DNA of 64,000 nucleotides from NCBI GenBank assembly GCA_963801255.1, contig CAWDEC010000013.1:1-64000 (forward strand), read 5' to 3'. The translations under genes were made by a program, and so were the position numbers. Shown piece by piece: positions 1 through 7,923 of the stretch. The DNA comes from JAICXG01 sp963801255. GTDB taxonomy: Bacteria > Verrucomicrobiota > Verrucomicrobiia > Chthoniobacterales > UBA10450. A model generated the notes under the pieces. That model had not been told where the DNA came from. It saw only the letters and a list, made by a program, of their open reading frames with translations, and made no database searches. Numbering within the stretch: position 1 is the stretch's first letter; the number at the start of each line of letters is the position of its first letter.

Positions 1-2
1 AG

Positions 3-854
3 CAATGGCAGGCCGCCGATCAGCAACTTTCAGACGCGTATCAGAATGCGGTGTCCTTTCTCTCCAGCGACGAACAGCAGAAATTGCGGGAATCGGAGCG
101 GGCGTGGATCGAATATCGTGACAAGGACGCTAAAGCGCGCTCTGGCGATCCGTCGAGCGAGCACCTGTCTGGTCAGCGGTAGTTCTTGACACGTCGTCGG
201 GTGGAACAGTTGGCGGGTTTTTATGGCCGACTCTCTTCCATGACCGGTTGCTCCAACTACTCCAACGTCCGACCCCGTTGATCCGGCTGAATTAGTTCGA
301 CTGCAGGGTGGAAACGACCAAAAAGCCCTCAGGCGCTGCTTGAGAAAGCGTCCTCCCAGGGTTGGAAGGGAACCAAGTTTTCGTCTCTGGACCAATTTCC
401 TGACGTTCCCGTGGATTTTTCGCACGACGTCAGTGCTGCTGCTGACACAGATCAGAACCTGCAACAGAAGCTCGGAAACCAGGAGCCATCGACTGAATAC
501 AAGGACGATAGCGCAGCTGTTAACGGTTTAGCGGTGTTTTGCGAAGCAGCACGCACACTTAAGTCCGGAAACGCCGTGCAAGCTGACGAGGTGACATCCT
601 CTTTTAGCCAGCGATACGCGACAGCGCGAGGACCCAATTCTAAGTGGATTTGCGATGCTGTTAATTCGACCCACGCGCTGCTTACTAGATTGCGCGAGGA
701 CTCGAAGACTCACGCTAGTAAAGCGGCTTCTGAATTCGCCGCGGGAAAAGCGGGTGATGCCATCCGAGAATACCAACGAGCTTACGAGATCTTTCCTGAT
801 CCCGCGATTGCAGATCGAATCAAGCAACTCCGGGACGAGTCACTTGGCCTATGA
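3..854 (+). pseudogene. Degraded LprI/DUF1311-type gene with TPR-like tail (5' end outside window)
   Basis: Reading from base 3, the frame encodes a DUF1311 (lysozyme inhibitor LprI-like) signature: 'DQQLSDAYQ', then 'LRESERAWIEYRDKDA'. It meets an in-frame TAG at 180-182 and continues with 'LTRRRVEQLAGFYGRLSS', which is how such domains usually end. The coherent reading then shifts frame near 240 into a Pro/Thr linker ('PVAPTTPTSDPVDPAELV') and shifts back near 330 ('QALLEKASSQGWKG'). From there it runs uninterrupted to the stop at 854, ending in a TPR-like helix pair ('ASKAASEFAAGKAGDAIREY', 'AIADRIKQL'). A shorter intact ORF with a GTG start at 411 could still be translated. The DUF1311 family is periplasmic. 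The 3' end overlaps the next gene by ATGA, so this was once the first gene of an operon. Either a real pseudogene or a stretch with sequencing indels. Confidence 0.6.
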
Positions 855-1924
855 AGAAGTACTTCTTTGGCTATCTCTTTGTTCGCATCGCGAAGCTCAT
901 CGCGGTTGTCGTTTTGATTGCAGGTGTCGGATACATCCTCTCTCAGTACGGGCAAGCCAGATTAGCGGCGGACGGAACCTCATATCGCCCTAACGGCTAT
1001 CTTCAAACTCAGCTCACGAATCTGACGGCAACGTTCGCTCAATCGAAGGAGTTGGTTTCGCATTTTGCAGGTGCGCCGTCGGTTGCCGACGTGCGTTTTC
1101 CCACATTTTCCAAAAAGGTGGATTCGAATGGGGACTTCGATGGACTGGTATCCGCAATTGGAGAGATCGATCGTGGGCGGCAAAGGATGCAGGAAATAGT
1201 CATTAACCGCTTTGACACCTTGGCAGCGCAAATTGAGCAGAAGCTTCGTGCTCATGCCGCTGCACTCGCGGCCGAGCAAACGCCGCCCTCTCAGCAGGCG
1301 GCCGCGACGCCTACGCCACCTACTACCCCGTCCGCTGCGGAGTCCGAACCGGCGGAAACATTGTTCCTCTCCGACTTGCCCAACGAGCAGATTTTCGCGC
1401 GTTCCTCCACGCTGCAAAGAACCAAGCAACTGTTGGAAGTGCTAAAGAGTACGGCTGAGAACTCGGAAAATCGCCGCGCTCTGTCGGAATCTGCAGACGA
1501 ACTGGAACAGCTTCGCAAACTGCTTCCTGCGCCGCGTGAATCAGTGCCAGTCGATTCTCAATCTGCAGCACCATCGGCCGCGCAACCGACTCCTCCACCG
1601 AAGACATTTAACGCGGAGAAAGCCGCGGATCAGCTTCGCGAAGGACGGCGAGAGGTGCGGGAAGCTATGCTTTCGGCCTGGCGATTGGACCAGGCATTCG
1701 ATCAAACGTCAGCCATTGCTGCGGACGAGCGAGAGAAGTGCCGGATCGATTCGTTGGCCGTGAAGGGTATTTGGTTGCGAGCGCTGGAACAGATCGGTTT
1801 CGCAGTGCTTGTTACGGCGCTAGTTGCTTTCCTAGTCTTGGTCTTCGCAGACCTTATTCAGACACTGCTCGACACCGCCACAAATACGGGCATCACTGCC
1901 GAGGCGAGCCGAGCGTCAAAATGA
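851..1924 (+). CDS. Membrane protein with two terminal TM helices and a Pro/Ala-rich coiled middle, unknown function
   Basis: 357 residues that I do not recognise. An N-terminal hydrophobic helix lies at about residues 10-30 ('IAKLIAVVVLIAGVGYIL'). A long polar, helix-rich region follows, broken by low-complexity Pro/Thr/Ala linkers near residues 150-170 and 245-255. A second hydrophobic helix is near the C-terminus ('FAVLVTALVAFLVLVFADL'). The shape suggests a spacer held in the membrane at both ends. The ATG overlaps the stop of the preceding (decayed) frame as ATGA, and its own stop overlaps the next small ORF in the same way. The three are therefore probably translationally coupled. No copy of the 9-mer found across the rest of the window occurs here. 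Confidence 0.6.
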   Translation: MKKYFFGYLFVRIAKLIAVVVLIAGVGYILSQYGQARLAADGTSYRPNGYLQTQLTNLTATFAQSKELVSHFAGAPSVADVRFPTFSKKVDSNGDFDGLVSAIGEIDRGRQRMQEIVINRFDTLAAQIEQKLRAHAAALAAEQTPPSQQAAATPTPPTTPSAAESEPAETLFLSDLPNEQIFARSSTLQRTKQLLEVLKSTAENSENRRALSESADELEQLRKLLPAPRESVPVDSQSAAPSAAQPTPPPKTFNAEKAADQLREGRREVREAMLSAWRLDQAFDQTSAIAADEREKCRIDSLAVKGIWLRALEQIGFAVLVTALVAFLVLVFADLIQTLLDTATNTGITAEASRASK

Positions 1925-2049
1925 AAGCGAAGCGCGACCGAACAATTTTTAATATTGGTGCGCCTGACAAGGCCGGCGTCAAAGGCAAGCCTGCTTTCTG
2001 CCTTTACAAGCTGCCACTCGAACGAGTAAATGGGGATAACTCCAACTAA
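1921..2049 (+). CDS. Small 42-residue coupled ORF, unknown
   Basis: Begins at an ATG overlapping the stop of the previous membrane-protein gene (ATGA at 1921-1924), which suggests re-initiation by the same ribosomes. The 42-residue product starts 'MKAKRDRTIFNIGAPDK' and ends '...NGDNSN'. It is basic, has no hydrophobic segment and no family I recognise. Its support is the ATGA spacing, repeated from the preceding junction. It could be a chance frame. Confidence 0.35.
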   Translation: MKAKRDRTIFNIGAPDKAGVKGKPAFCLYKLPLERVNGDNSN

Positions 2050-2168
2050 CAGCGCCGAATTAGGCTCTTGCGCAGACCGCCCAAGGTTCAATTCCGTCCA
2101 GACCGTTCCGCTCTGCTCGCATGATGCGAGGAGAGAAACCAACCCGATAAGAAAGACAGAAAAGCAAA

Positions 2169-3224
2169 ATGAAAACACTCAGTTCGATCGCTATGAACGC
2201 CAGAACTCTCTTTCCTCTACTCCTATGCTTCATTGCTAGCGCGCGGTGCGTAAGCGGTCAGCTAGCGCCTGCTGCTGTAGTGATTACTGAGGGTGCGCCC
2301 GGTGAGCACTATCTTTTCCGATCAACGGGGTCGTTCACCGATAGTTCGTCACTCTATTATGTGAATTATTCGACAGGAGAAGTCGATTCAATTCTAACGA
2401 GCCTCCAGTCAAACGGCACCTTTTCTGGGATCTCAGAAGCGACAGGGCGTTCTGTGTCGGGAACCATTACTTCATCAAATGTGACCTTTACCTACAATGG
2501 CGCCACCATAACTGCACCGAAGTCGTCATCGTATGGCCCTACAAGAGCCTTTGCAGGCTCGTGGGTAGGCGACGCGTTCGATTCGGTCATCGGTAGCGGC
2601 TCGGTAACTGCGACTGTAACCAGTCAAGGCCAAGTGGTCGTCTCTTTTTATCAGGATTTCAGCTTCAATGAGGGTTTCGGCACCATCAGCGCTTCCGGGG
2701 CTTTCTTCGTGCCTCTGTTGGACGGTCGAACAATAAGCGGCGTGTTCTCGCCTACCAACGGCTTCTTTTCGGGGTCGTTCAGTCTTTCTTCCGGCACTAT
2801 CGATCAGGTGAGGCTGGTCAGAGCTGTTCCCTCGCGTCTTGCGAATATATCAACTCGTGGCTTTATTGGAACTGGTGAGCAGGTGCTCGTTGGAGGCTTT
2901 ATCGTCAGCGATGGCGGGAAGACAGTCCTGCTGGACGCCAAAGGCCCATCACTGGCCGCGCAAGGGATTGCCAGTCCAGTGCAGGCAACTCAGATCAGCC
3001 TCTATTCCGAGAGTCAACTCGTTGCTTCCAATAACGGTTGGAGGAATAGCTCCAATGTCGCTGAGATAACTGCTTCCGGTCTTGCGCCTACCGATGATCG
3101 TGAGTCTGCGTTGCAAGTAGACCTTGAGCCTGGGGCTTACACGGTGGTTGTCTCAAGCGGCGACGGTTCGACGGGCATCGGGCTGGTTGAGGTTTACGGA
3201 GTCGGTAATACCTATGGGCCGTAG
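2169..3224 (+). CDS. Exported beta-rich protein with Verrucomicrobia-type 'NISTRGFIGTG' C-terminal module
   Basis: 351 residues. A signal peptide covers about residues 1-30, with a hydrophobic core 'LFPLLLCFIASARCVSG'; an internal ATG at 2193 is an alternative start. The first two thirds are Ser/Thr/Gly-rich and look beta-stranded. The last roughly 120 residues form a compact module beginning 'RLANISTRGFIGTGEQVLVG', with 'LDAKGPSLAAQGI', 'TDDRESALQVDLEPGAYTVV' and 'GIGLVEVYGV'. I know this module from the ends of many secreted proteins of Verrucomicrobia and Acidobacteria, where it is uncharacterised. It is likely a surface or secreted protein. It sits alone between the coupled ORFs upstream and minus-strand genes downstream. 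Confidence 0.75.
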   Translation: MKTLSSIAMNARTLFPLLLCFIASARCVSGQLAPAAVVITEGAPGEHYLFRSTGSFTDSSSLYYVNYSTGEVDSILTSLQSNGTFSGISEATGRSVSGTITSSNVTFTYNGATITAPKSSSYGPTRAFAGSWVGDAFDSVIGSGSVTATVTSQGQVVVSFYQDFSFNEGFGTISASGAFFVPLLDGRTISGVFSPTNGFFSGSFSLSSGTIDQVRLVRAVPSRLANISTRGFIGTGEQVLVGGFIVSDGGKTVLLDAKGPSLAAQGIASPVQATQISLYSESQLVASNNGWRNSSNVAEITASGLAPTDDRESALQVDLEPGAYTVVVSSGDGSTGIGLVEVYGVGNTYGP

Positions 3225-3239
3225 AGAGGTGCTTTCCGG

Positions 3240-3395
3240 CTAATGATCGAGTCCGGCTTCGGCAACGATCTTACCGGCACCAATCTTCTCGATGATGCCG
3301 CGGGCTATGTTGTGGTCCACGTCCAGCTCAAACGACCAAGTGCCATAACCGGGAAGCGTGGAGGCAAGCGCGTCGAGAAGCGCGGTCAATTCCAT
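3240..3395 (-). CDS. Small 51-residue ORF, unknown
   Basis: A minus-strand frame starting at ATG 3395 encodes 51 residues, 'MELTALLDALASTLPGYG' through to '...KIVAEAGLDH'. Composition is protein-like: an amphipathic start, then 'WSFELDVDHNIARGIIEKIG'. Its start overlaps the end of the still smaller ORF upstream, ATGGAATTGA serving both frames, an arrangement typical of compact phage or plasmid modules. No homology is recognised. Confidence 0.35.
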   Translation of the reverse strand: MELTALLDALASTLPGYGTWSFELDVDHNIARGIIEKIGAGKIVAEAGLDH

Positions 3396-3463
3396 TGTCG
3401 GGCTGCTAACGTGCCATCCTGAATCGTGACGGTGATGCCGCTATTGAATTGAATCTTTGTCAT
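3386..3463 (-). CDS. Tiny 25-residue ORF overlapping the next start, unknown
   Basis: Starts at ATG 3463 and encodes 'MTKIQFNSGITVTIQDG' plus eight residues, stopping inside the start region of the 51-residue ORF. The alternating polar and hydrophobic beginning resembles short phage structural peptides, but that is only an impression. No clear ribosome-binding site was seen. It could be the truncated start of a longer gene. Confidence 0.25.
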   Translation of the reverse strand: MTKIQFNSGITVTIQDGTLAARQWN

Positions 3464-3655
3464 GGGGGTATGGGTGAACCTTCATTGCAATAGGGAGAAT
3501 GTTAGAAGAAGCCCTCCCGACCGCAGTCATCGCCCACTAGTGAGGCGCCGCCGCATTCGTCCGAAACGTTGCCTGGTACAGACTTCTTCCAACAGGGAGA
3601 GGCTAACAGAAGTCAGCGCTTCCCTGCAAGCCACACCTCGCTGAATTACGCTTGG

Positions 3656-4151
3656 TTAGGCGATTTGTGCGTTGTCGGAGTTCGAAAGAGCTGGAACTAT
3701 GAAGTTGATAAACTCCGCGAGCACCTTTTGAAAGCCCTCTGCAATTGCATCGAGTTCTTCGGGCGTTGTAATCTGCTTGGTGTGATGGAGACCTTTTCTC
3801 GCGTTTCGCTGTAATCTTGAAGCGGATGGCTTCGTTCCGCTCTGAGGTTTGCAAAATCCAAGACGAATGCAGGACTGCATTTCGCTTCTGCTCAAGTTCG
3901 GAAATGCGCTTGATTAACGCTCCGAGCGCTTTGGTCAGCGAAGGATCTGGAAAGCGGTGGCGGAATAATGAGGCGAGTAGGTCGAGTTGCCGGGGAAATG
4001 ACATTCCGGCTGTGACCATCTGACCGACACTTTGATCAGGTCCGATGAGTTGCCAGATAATCGCGCTAGTCCAAATCTCCACATCAGAAAACATGACGCT
4101 AATCCTGCCGATCGCGCGGTAGTGCTGCTCGCTAATTACCATTTTGCCCAA
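3656..4151 (-). pseudogene. Hypothetical helical protein, frameshifted near 3805
   Basis: The frame from ATG 4151 reads as a plausible helical protein ('FSDVEIWTSAIIWQLIG', 'LISELEQKRNAVLHSSW'-like spacing, 'IRFKITAKREK') for about 115 residues, then turns into Ser/Arg-rich nonsense. The neighbouring frame continues the sense exactly at a run of four A (minus strand): 'KGLHHTKQITTPEELDAIAE', '...VLAEFINFIVPALSNSD', stopping at 3656. Removing one A restores a single protein of about 164 residues. The 'EQKRNAVLHSSW' segment recalls uncharacterised proteins with an RNxxxH-type motif, of the kind seen in HEPN or Abi-like families. That link is weak. Either a recent pseudogene or a homopolymer error. 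Confidence 0.5.
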
Positions 4152-4168
4152 CGTTTATTGAGGCTTCC

Positions 4169-4600
4169 TCAGCCGGTGCGGCCGGATCGGGTCAGAGCCA
4201 GCCCACCGAGGACCATGGCGATCAGTCCCAGCACCAAGGCCGCGGCGCCACCGATTACTCCGTTGCCGGTGCCGGGACCACCTTTGGCGATGGCCAAATT
4301 CAGCCCGCCGTTGACCACGGCGATCAGCCCCGCCACCAGGGCCACAGTGGCCCCCATTCTCCCGTTACCGTTGCCGATACGACCGGCGGATGATCGGCGC
4401 AGAGCCAGCCCACCGATGACCACGCCGACCAGCGCCAGCACATCGGCCGTGGTGGCCCAGAGTCGCCGGGGGGTCAGGCCGTAAACCGTAGTGGCGGCTG
4501 GCTCGGAAACGTGCGCGGCCACCAACACGGCATGCACAAGCCCGACGAACAGGGCGGCTGCAGCCAAGCCGGCGACAATAAGAGCGAAAGTTCGTTTCAT
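4169..4600 (-). CDS. DUF6223 family small integral membrane protein
   Basis: 143 residues with a signal or anchor segment ('ALIVAGLAAAALFVGLVHAV') and three further hydrophobic helices: 'ADVLALVGVVIGGLAL', 'ATVALVAGLIAVVNGGLNLA' and 'AALVLGLIAMVLGGLAL'. They are separated by Gly/Arg-rich turns, and 'YGLTPRRLWAT' precedes the first helix. The pattern 'VNGGLNLAIAKGGPGTGNG' fits the DUF6223 family, which I know mainly from Actinobacteria. The function is unknown. The very high GC and the actinobacterial flavour suggest lateral transfer into this accessory region. Confidence 0.7.
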   Translation of the reverse strand: MKRTFALIVAGLAAAALFVGLVHAVLVAAHVSEPAATTVYGLTPRRLWATTADVLALVGVVIGGLALRRSSAGRIGNGNGRMGATVALVAGLIAVVNGGLNLAIAKGGPGTGNGVIGGAAALVLGLIAMVLGGLALTRSGRTG

Positions 4601-4712
4601 AGGTTTTGTTTTGACCGTAGCGTCGGTGAACCATTGGCCGGGTCACCTGAGGCAGCATCTTTCTCCCGGTTCTAGACCGTTAGAACGACGTTGCTTTCCG
4701 GCAATAGCTGTC

Positions 4713-4943
4713 CTACCCGTAATTCGTGCCGCGGTCCACGGCGATTCTCTCAATGACATTCTCCCCGGCCTCATCGTAAACGTGGATCTCGCCCGAGGTG
4801 CCACCAAACCGGCAGTTGCGCGCATAGTCGATCGCGAACTGTTTGCCGGTGGCTCCGGGATAGCAGGGCGAAACGCCAGGCGCTTCCACGGCGCACCACC
4901 CACCGCCGAACTTCTTTGTTGGCTTGATCTCGATCACTTTCAT
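4713..4943 (-). CDS. Small hypothetical protein (possibly DUF2188-like)
   Basis: 76 residues from ATG 4943 ('MKVIEIKPTKKFGGGWCAVE'); an upstream ATG at 4955 is possible. The order 'GGW..', then 'GKQFAIDYARN', then 'SGEIHVYDEAGENVIERI' resembles small proteins such as DUF2188, in which a GGW strand is followed by a helix and a 'v.v.d..G.i' hairpin. The assignment is tentative. It is divergent from the helix-turn-helix gene at 4987, with only about 45 bp between the starts. Confidence 0.45.
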   Translation of the reverse strand: MKVIEIKPTKKFGGGWCAVEAPGVSPCYPGATGKQFAIDYARNCRFGGTSGEIHVYDEAGENVIERIAVDRGTNYG

Positions 4944-4986
4944 TAAGCGTTGCAACTATGTTCCTCCGAACGTAAACTCGTTGTCA

Positions 4987-5499
4987 ATGCCTGAAGCCGC
5001 CGTCTATGCTGCTACCGGCCGCCAGCTCCGTCATACCGGCACTATCCTGCACAAGACCAGGCCTCAAACCTTCCGCGAGGTTGTGCGTCTCCTGGGAGCC
5101 GGCATCGCTCGCCGCAAGATCGCTCGCATCTGCAAAGTCTCGCCAGAAACCATTCTCGCCATCGAAGCCCGCAACGCTGAAAGCGTAAGCGCGCAGAAAG
5201 AAAGACTCGCCAATATGGCCGCCAGGATCGCTTATGGCGCCGGTGAACTGATCGAGGACGAACTCTATAACGGCAAAGTCAAAGGCTCCCAACTCGTCCC
5301 CGTCTACGGCGTCGCAGTCGATAAACTGTGCGCCTTAACTGCCGACACCACCCAAACCACGGCGAACCTTAACGTCCAGATCAACCTCCCAGACCTTTAT
5401 TCAGAGTTCCTCGCAGTCTCTCTCGCCATTAAGCAGGCCGTAGCCAAAGAACTGCCGCCCTCGCCAACTCCCACCCTGGAAGCCGAGATCGTCGCCTAG
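4987..5499 (+). CDS. Helix-turn-helix protein, phage/plasmid-like
   Basis: 170 residues if the ATG at 4987 ('MPEAAVYAATGRQL') is used; the longer frame would need a TTG at 4924. Residues of about 30-60 ('FREVVRLLGAGIARRKIARI', then 'CKVSPETILAIEARN') are a clear helix-turn-helix. A long helical stretch and a Pro-rich tail ('LPPSPTPTLEAEIVA') follow. The layout resembles small DNA-binding proteins of phages, such as terminase small subunits, or of mobile elements. No partner genes confirm this. It is the last gene before the truncated tRNA. Confidence 0.55.
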   Translation: MPEAAVYAATGRQLRHTGTILHKTRPQTFREVVRLLGAGIARRKIARICKVSPETILAIEARNAESVSAQKERLANMAARIAYGAGELIEDELYNGKVKGSQLVPVYGVAVDKLCALTADTTQTTANLNVQINLPDLYSEFLAVSLAIKQAVAKELPPSPTPTLEAEIVA

Positions 5500-5720
5500 T
5501 CCAAACGGTCTGGGGTTCCCTGAGAGACCGATCAAACCGGCAAAACCACCCACAGCAAAAAGGGTGGAGGAATTCACGGTCGTTTTCTACGGTCGTTCTA
5601 CGGTTTGAGAACAACGCTGTGCAAAATGTTGCAAACGGCCTAACGATAAACTGACCGATTCCGCTGGGAAAATAGCCAAAAAGAGAAGCTGTGCAAAACA
5701 GCGAGAAATCGTTAGGCTCA
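5500..5720. other. Non-coding boundary with direct and inverted short repeats
   Basis: No gene was seen. The stretch holds a tandem ACGGTCGTT pair (5576-5584 and 5589-5597), an 11-bp direct repeat GCTGTGCAAAA (5616-5626 and 5688-5698) and an inverted pair of the window's 9-mer (5638-5646 and 5709-5717). It also has a CCACCC/GGGTGG hairpin (5546-5551 and 5562-5567). It directly abuts the broken tRNA. Repeats of this sort are what one would expect at an old recombination junction, but no integrase gene is in view. Confidence 0.4.
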
Positions 5721-5759
<39 letters not shown>

Positions 5760-5815
5760 GGTTGTGCAATAAGGCACGAACCGAAACAACCTCCAACGCA
5801 GAAACAGCGCCGGCT

Positions 5816-6901
5816 CTAACCGGGTCTGCTGCTCCACGCGCTCGCGAGCGAAGCTTCCTTTGCGCGCGACTCTTCATCCGCGCGACGCGCTTGATGCTTT
5901 GCCTTCGCTTCACCGACAAGGACGGCCCCCCACGCGCGCAATCTTTCGAAACCAAACAGGCACACACCTACTGCGGCAACCGACGCGATCAAACCAAAAA
6001 GGCCGAGGGCCTCGCGTTCCATACTACAGGTCCAAATAAATTGTCCGACGCAAAGCACAGCCACAAAAAGCAGAGTCGGCCGGCGTCCAACAAGATTGAC
6101 GACCAAGGCACCTAAGGGCGCGCCTAACGGCACTACCGGCGCCGCTGCCAGCCAGTTACCGTAAACCCCTGGCTGAAGACCAGTCGTTAGGCTCTTGATC
6201 CCAATTCCGAGCGCCGAAGTGAAACCCATGAGCACTACCGCACTCGGAATCGCGATTTTAAGGTCAGCCCGACAGAGCAACACGAGCGCGGCATAAAGCA
6301 TCATTTCAATCCCGACCCCGGTCACGGAAACGATTGTCGCGCTCGCAAACAAGCCGAGGAGCAGGCCCACGCGAAAATCCCAGCGCTCATCAAATTCCGT
6401 CATTCCTACGTGCGAAGAGATTTCGGAAAGGCGATAAAGATGGAGGACGCCAAAACTCGCCCAGATGATGGCAAAGACCAGTTTAATCCAGAGCTCAGGA
6501 ACGATGGGCGCGAAAAAGAAAATGCCGAACGGCAAACCGATCACGGCGCCGAGCATCGCACCCTTCAACATCGACCAGGCGAGCGGCTGTCGTCGTGAAA
6601 TGATGAAGATCGCCGCGCTGACCATTCCGATGGATTGGATCGCGAAACTGAAATCGCGGCCGAGCGTGGCCGGCATCTTAAACAGGAGGACCAACACAGG
6701 AAACCCAACCGTGCCTCCACCCATAGGCGTCGAACCGGCAACATAGCTGCCGAGCGCCATCGCGAGTGCGATCGGCCAATGCGCCATGGCCAACGGCCAT
6801 TGCCCTTTGCCAAAAACAAGCCAGGCCCAGACACCGTAAAAGACGGCCAGCCAGAGAAACCAGACCCAAAGATACTGCTTACGTGGTGCTATGATAGACA
6901 T
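5816..6901 (-). CDS. TauE/SafE family sulfite/sulfonate exporter-type membrane protein
   Basis: 361 residues with about eight to nine hydrophobic helices. The family signature appears near residue 55 ('GSTPMGGGTVGFPVLV'), and the second half-repeat contains 'SVTGVGIEMMLYAAL'. TauE/SafE proteins export or import small sulfur or carbon anions across the inner membrane; the substrate cannot be told here. The C-terminus carries a polar Lys/Arg/Glu/Ala-rich tail. The gene is followed on the same strand by the broken tRNA and is divergent from proB. Confidence 0.85.
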   Translation of the reverse strand: MSIIAPRKQYLWVWFLWLAVFYGVWAWLVFGKGQWPLAMAHWPIALAMALGSYVAGSTPMGGGTVGFPVLVLLFKMPATLGRDFSFAIQSIGMVSAAIFIISRRQPLAWSMLKGAMLGAVIGLPFGIFFFAPIVPELWIKLVFAIIWASFGVLHLYRLSEISSHVGMTEFDERWDFRVGLLLGLFASATIVSVTGVGIEMMLYAALVLLCRADLKIAIPSAVVLMGFTSALGIGIKSLTTGLQPGVYGNWLAAAPVVPLGAPLGALVVNLVGRRPTLLFVAVLCVGQFIWTCSMEREALGLFGLIASVAAVGVCLFGFERLRAWGAVLVGEAKAKHQARRADEESRAKEASLASAWSSRPG

Positions 6902-7116
6902 CGAAGGACAGACCTTCCAAAAGCCGTTTCTTATTCAGCGAGTCGCCCGAACCAAGCGACTAAAGCCATACCTAAGTTAAGAGAATAAAACAAAAGCGAC
7001 ACCTTTGAATAGCGATCTCGATGCGGCGGCCAATATTTGTTACGGCATACTGCTTGCTCGGCTCGTGTTCCGTGGGAACTTTCGCGCCCTAACGGATCAA
7101 CACCGACGCCAATGTC

Positions 7117-7923
7117 ATGACCAATCGTTCTCTTTCGCTACGCCGGCATCGTCGCATCGTCCTCAAGTTCGGCTCGGGTACTCTCACCCGGCCGCGCGGT
7201 CTTGGATTGGATCTGAAACAGTTCGCAAGGCTCAGCGCGGAAGTCGCGAACCTCGTTAGACGCGGCCATCAATGCGTCACCGTGACAAGCGGCGCGGTCG
7301 CAGCTGGAATGAGTGCTCTTTCGCTGAGCGAACGGCCAACTGATCTCGCCACGGCGCAGGCGAGTGCTGCCATCGGCCAATCAAAATTGATGCGCGCCTA
7401 CGAGACTGCGTTCAGCCGTTACAAACTGAATGTCGCACAGCTCCTCCTGACCCACGGCGACCTCGACAGCACCATGCGCCGAACGAACGCGCGCAATACG
7501 CTCGAGCGTTTGCTGGAAAAAGGAAACGTCGTGCCGATTATCAATGAAAACGATTCCGTGGCGGTGGAGGAACTCAAATTCGGAGATAACGATCGCCTCT
7601 CTGCGGAGGTGGCAATGCTTGCTGGCGCGGACCTGCTCATCATCCTCACCCAGGTAGATGGATTGCTCGACGAAGACGAAAGAGTCATCCCCCTGGTGCA
7701 CGACATCGACGAGGTGAAACGCCTCGCCAACGGGAGCAAAGGTCGATTTTCCGTAGGCGGAATGGCCTCCAAACTTGAAGCTGTTCGCATGGCCGTCGAC
7801 GCCGGCATAACAACCGTGATCATCAACGGCCGCCGCCTTGACCGGATCGCCGCCTTGATTGCGGGCGGTAAAGGGATCGGCACCCGTTTCCTGGCCAAAC
7901 CACGGGCTCGACCTGCCAGGTAA
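7117..7923 (+). CDS. proB: Glutamate 5-kinase, short form without PUA domain
   Basis: First step of proline synthesis: phosphorylates L-glutamate at the gamma-carboxyl. At 268 residues it covers only the amino-acid-kinase domain: 'IVLKFGSGTL' near the N-terminus, 'TSGAVAAGM', 'QLLLTHGD', 'PIINENDSVA', 'FGDNDRLSAEVA' and 'GRFSVGGMASKLEA'. The C-terminal PUA domain of the roughly 370-residue enterobacterial enzyme is absent, a form known in several phyla. The stop overlaps the proA start (TAATG), so the two enzymes of the pathway are co-translated. Confidence 0.95.
   Translation: MTNRSLSLRRHRRIVLKFGSGTLTRPRGLGLDLKQFARLSAEVANLVRRGHQCVTVTSGAVAAGMSALSLSERPTDLATAQASAAIGQSKLMRAYETAFSRYKLNVAQLLLTHGDLDSTMRRTNARNTLERLLEKGNVVPIINENDSVAVEELKFGDNDRLSAEVAMLAGADLLIILTQVDGLLDEDERVIPLVHDIDEVKRLANGSKGRFSVGGMASKLEAVRMAVDAGITTVIINGRRLDRIAALIAGGKGIGTRFLAKPRARPAR

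Noticed and set aside
4032..4484. 150-residue + strand ORF opposite DUF6223
   Set aside because: Pro/Arg/Ser-rich shadow of the minus-strand GC-rich gene, with no coding character of its own.
7005..7259. 84-residue ORF before proB
   Set aside because: It overlaps proB in another frame and lacks protein-like composition.
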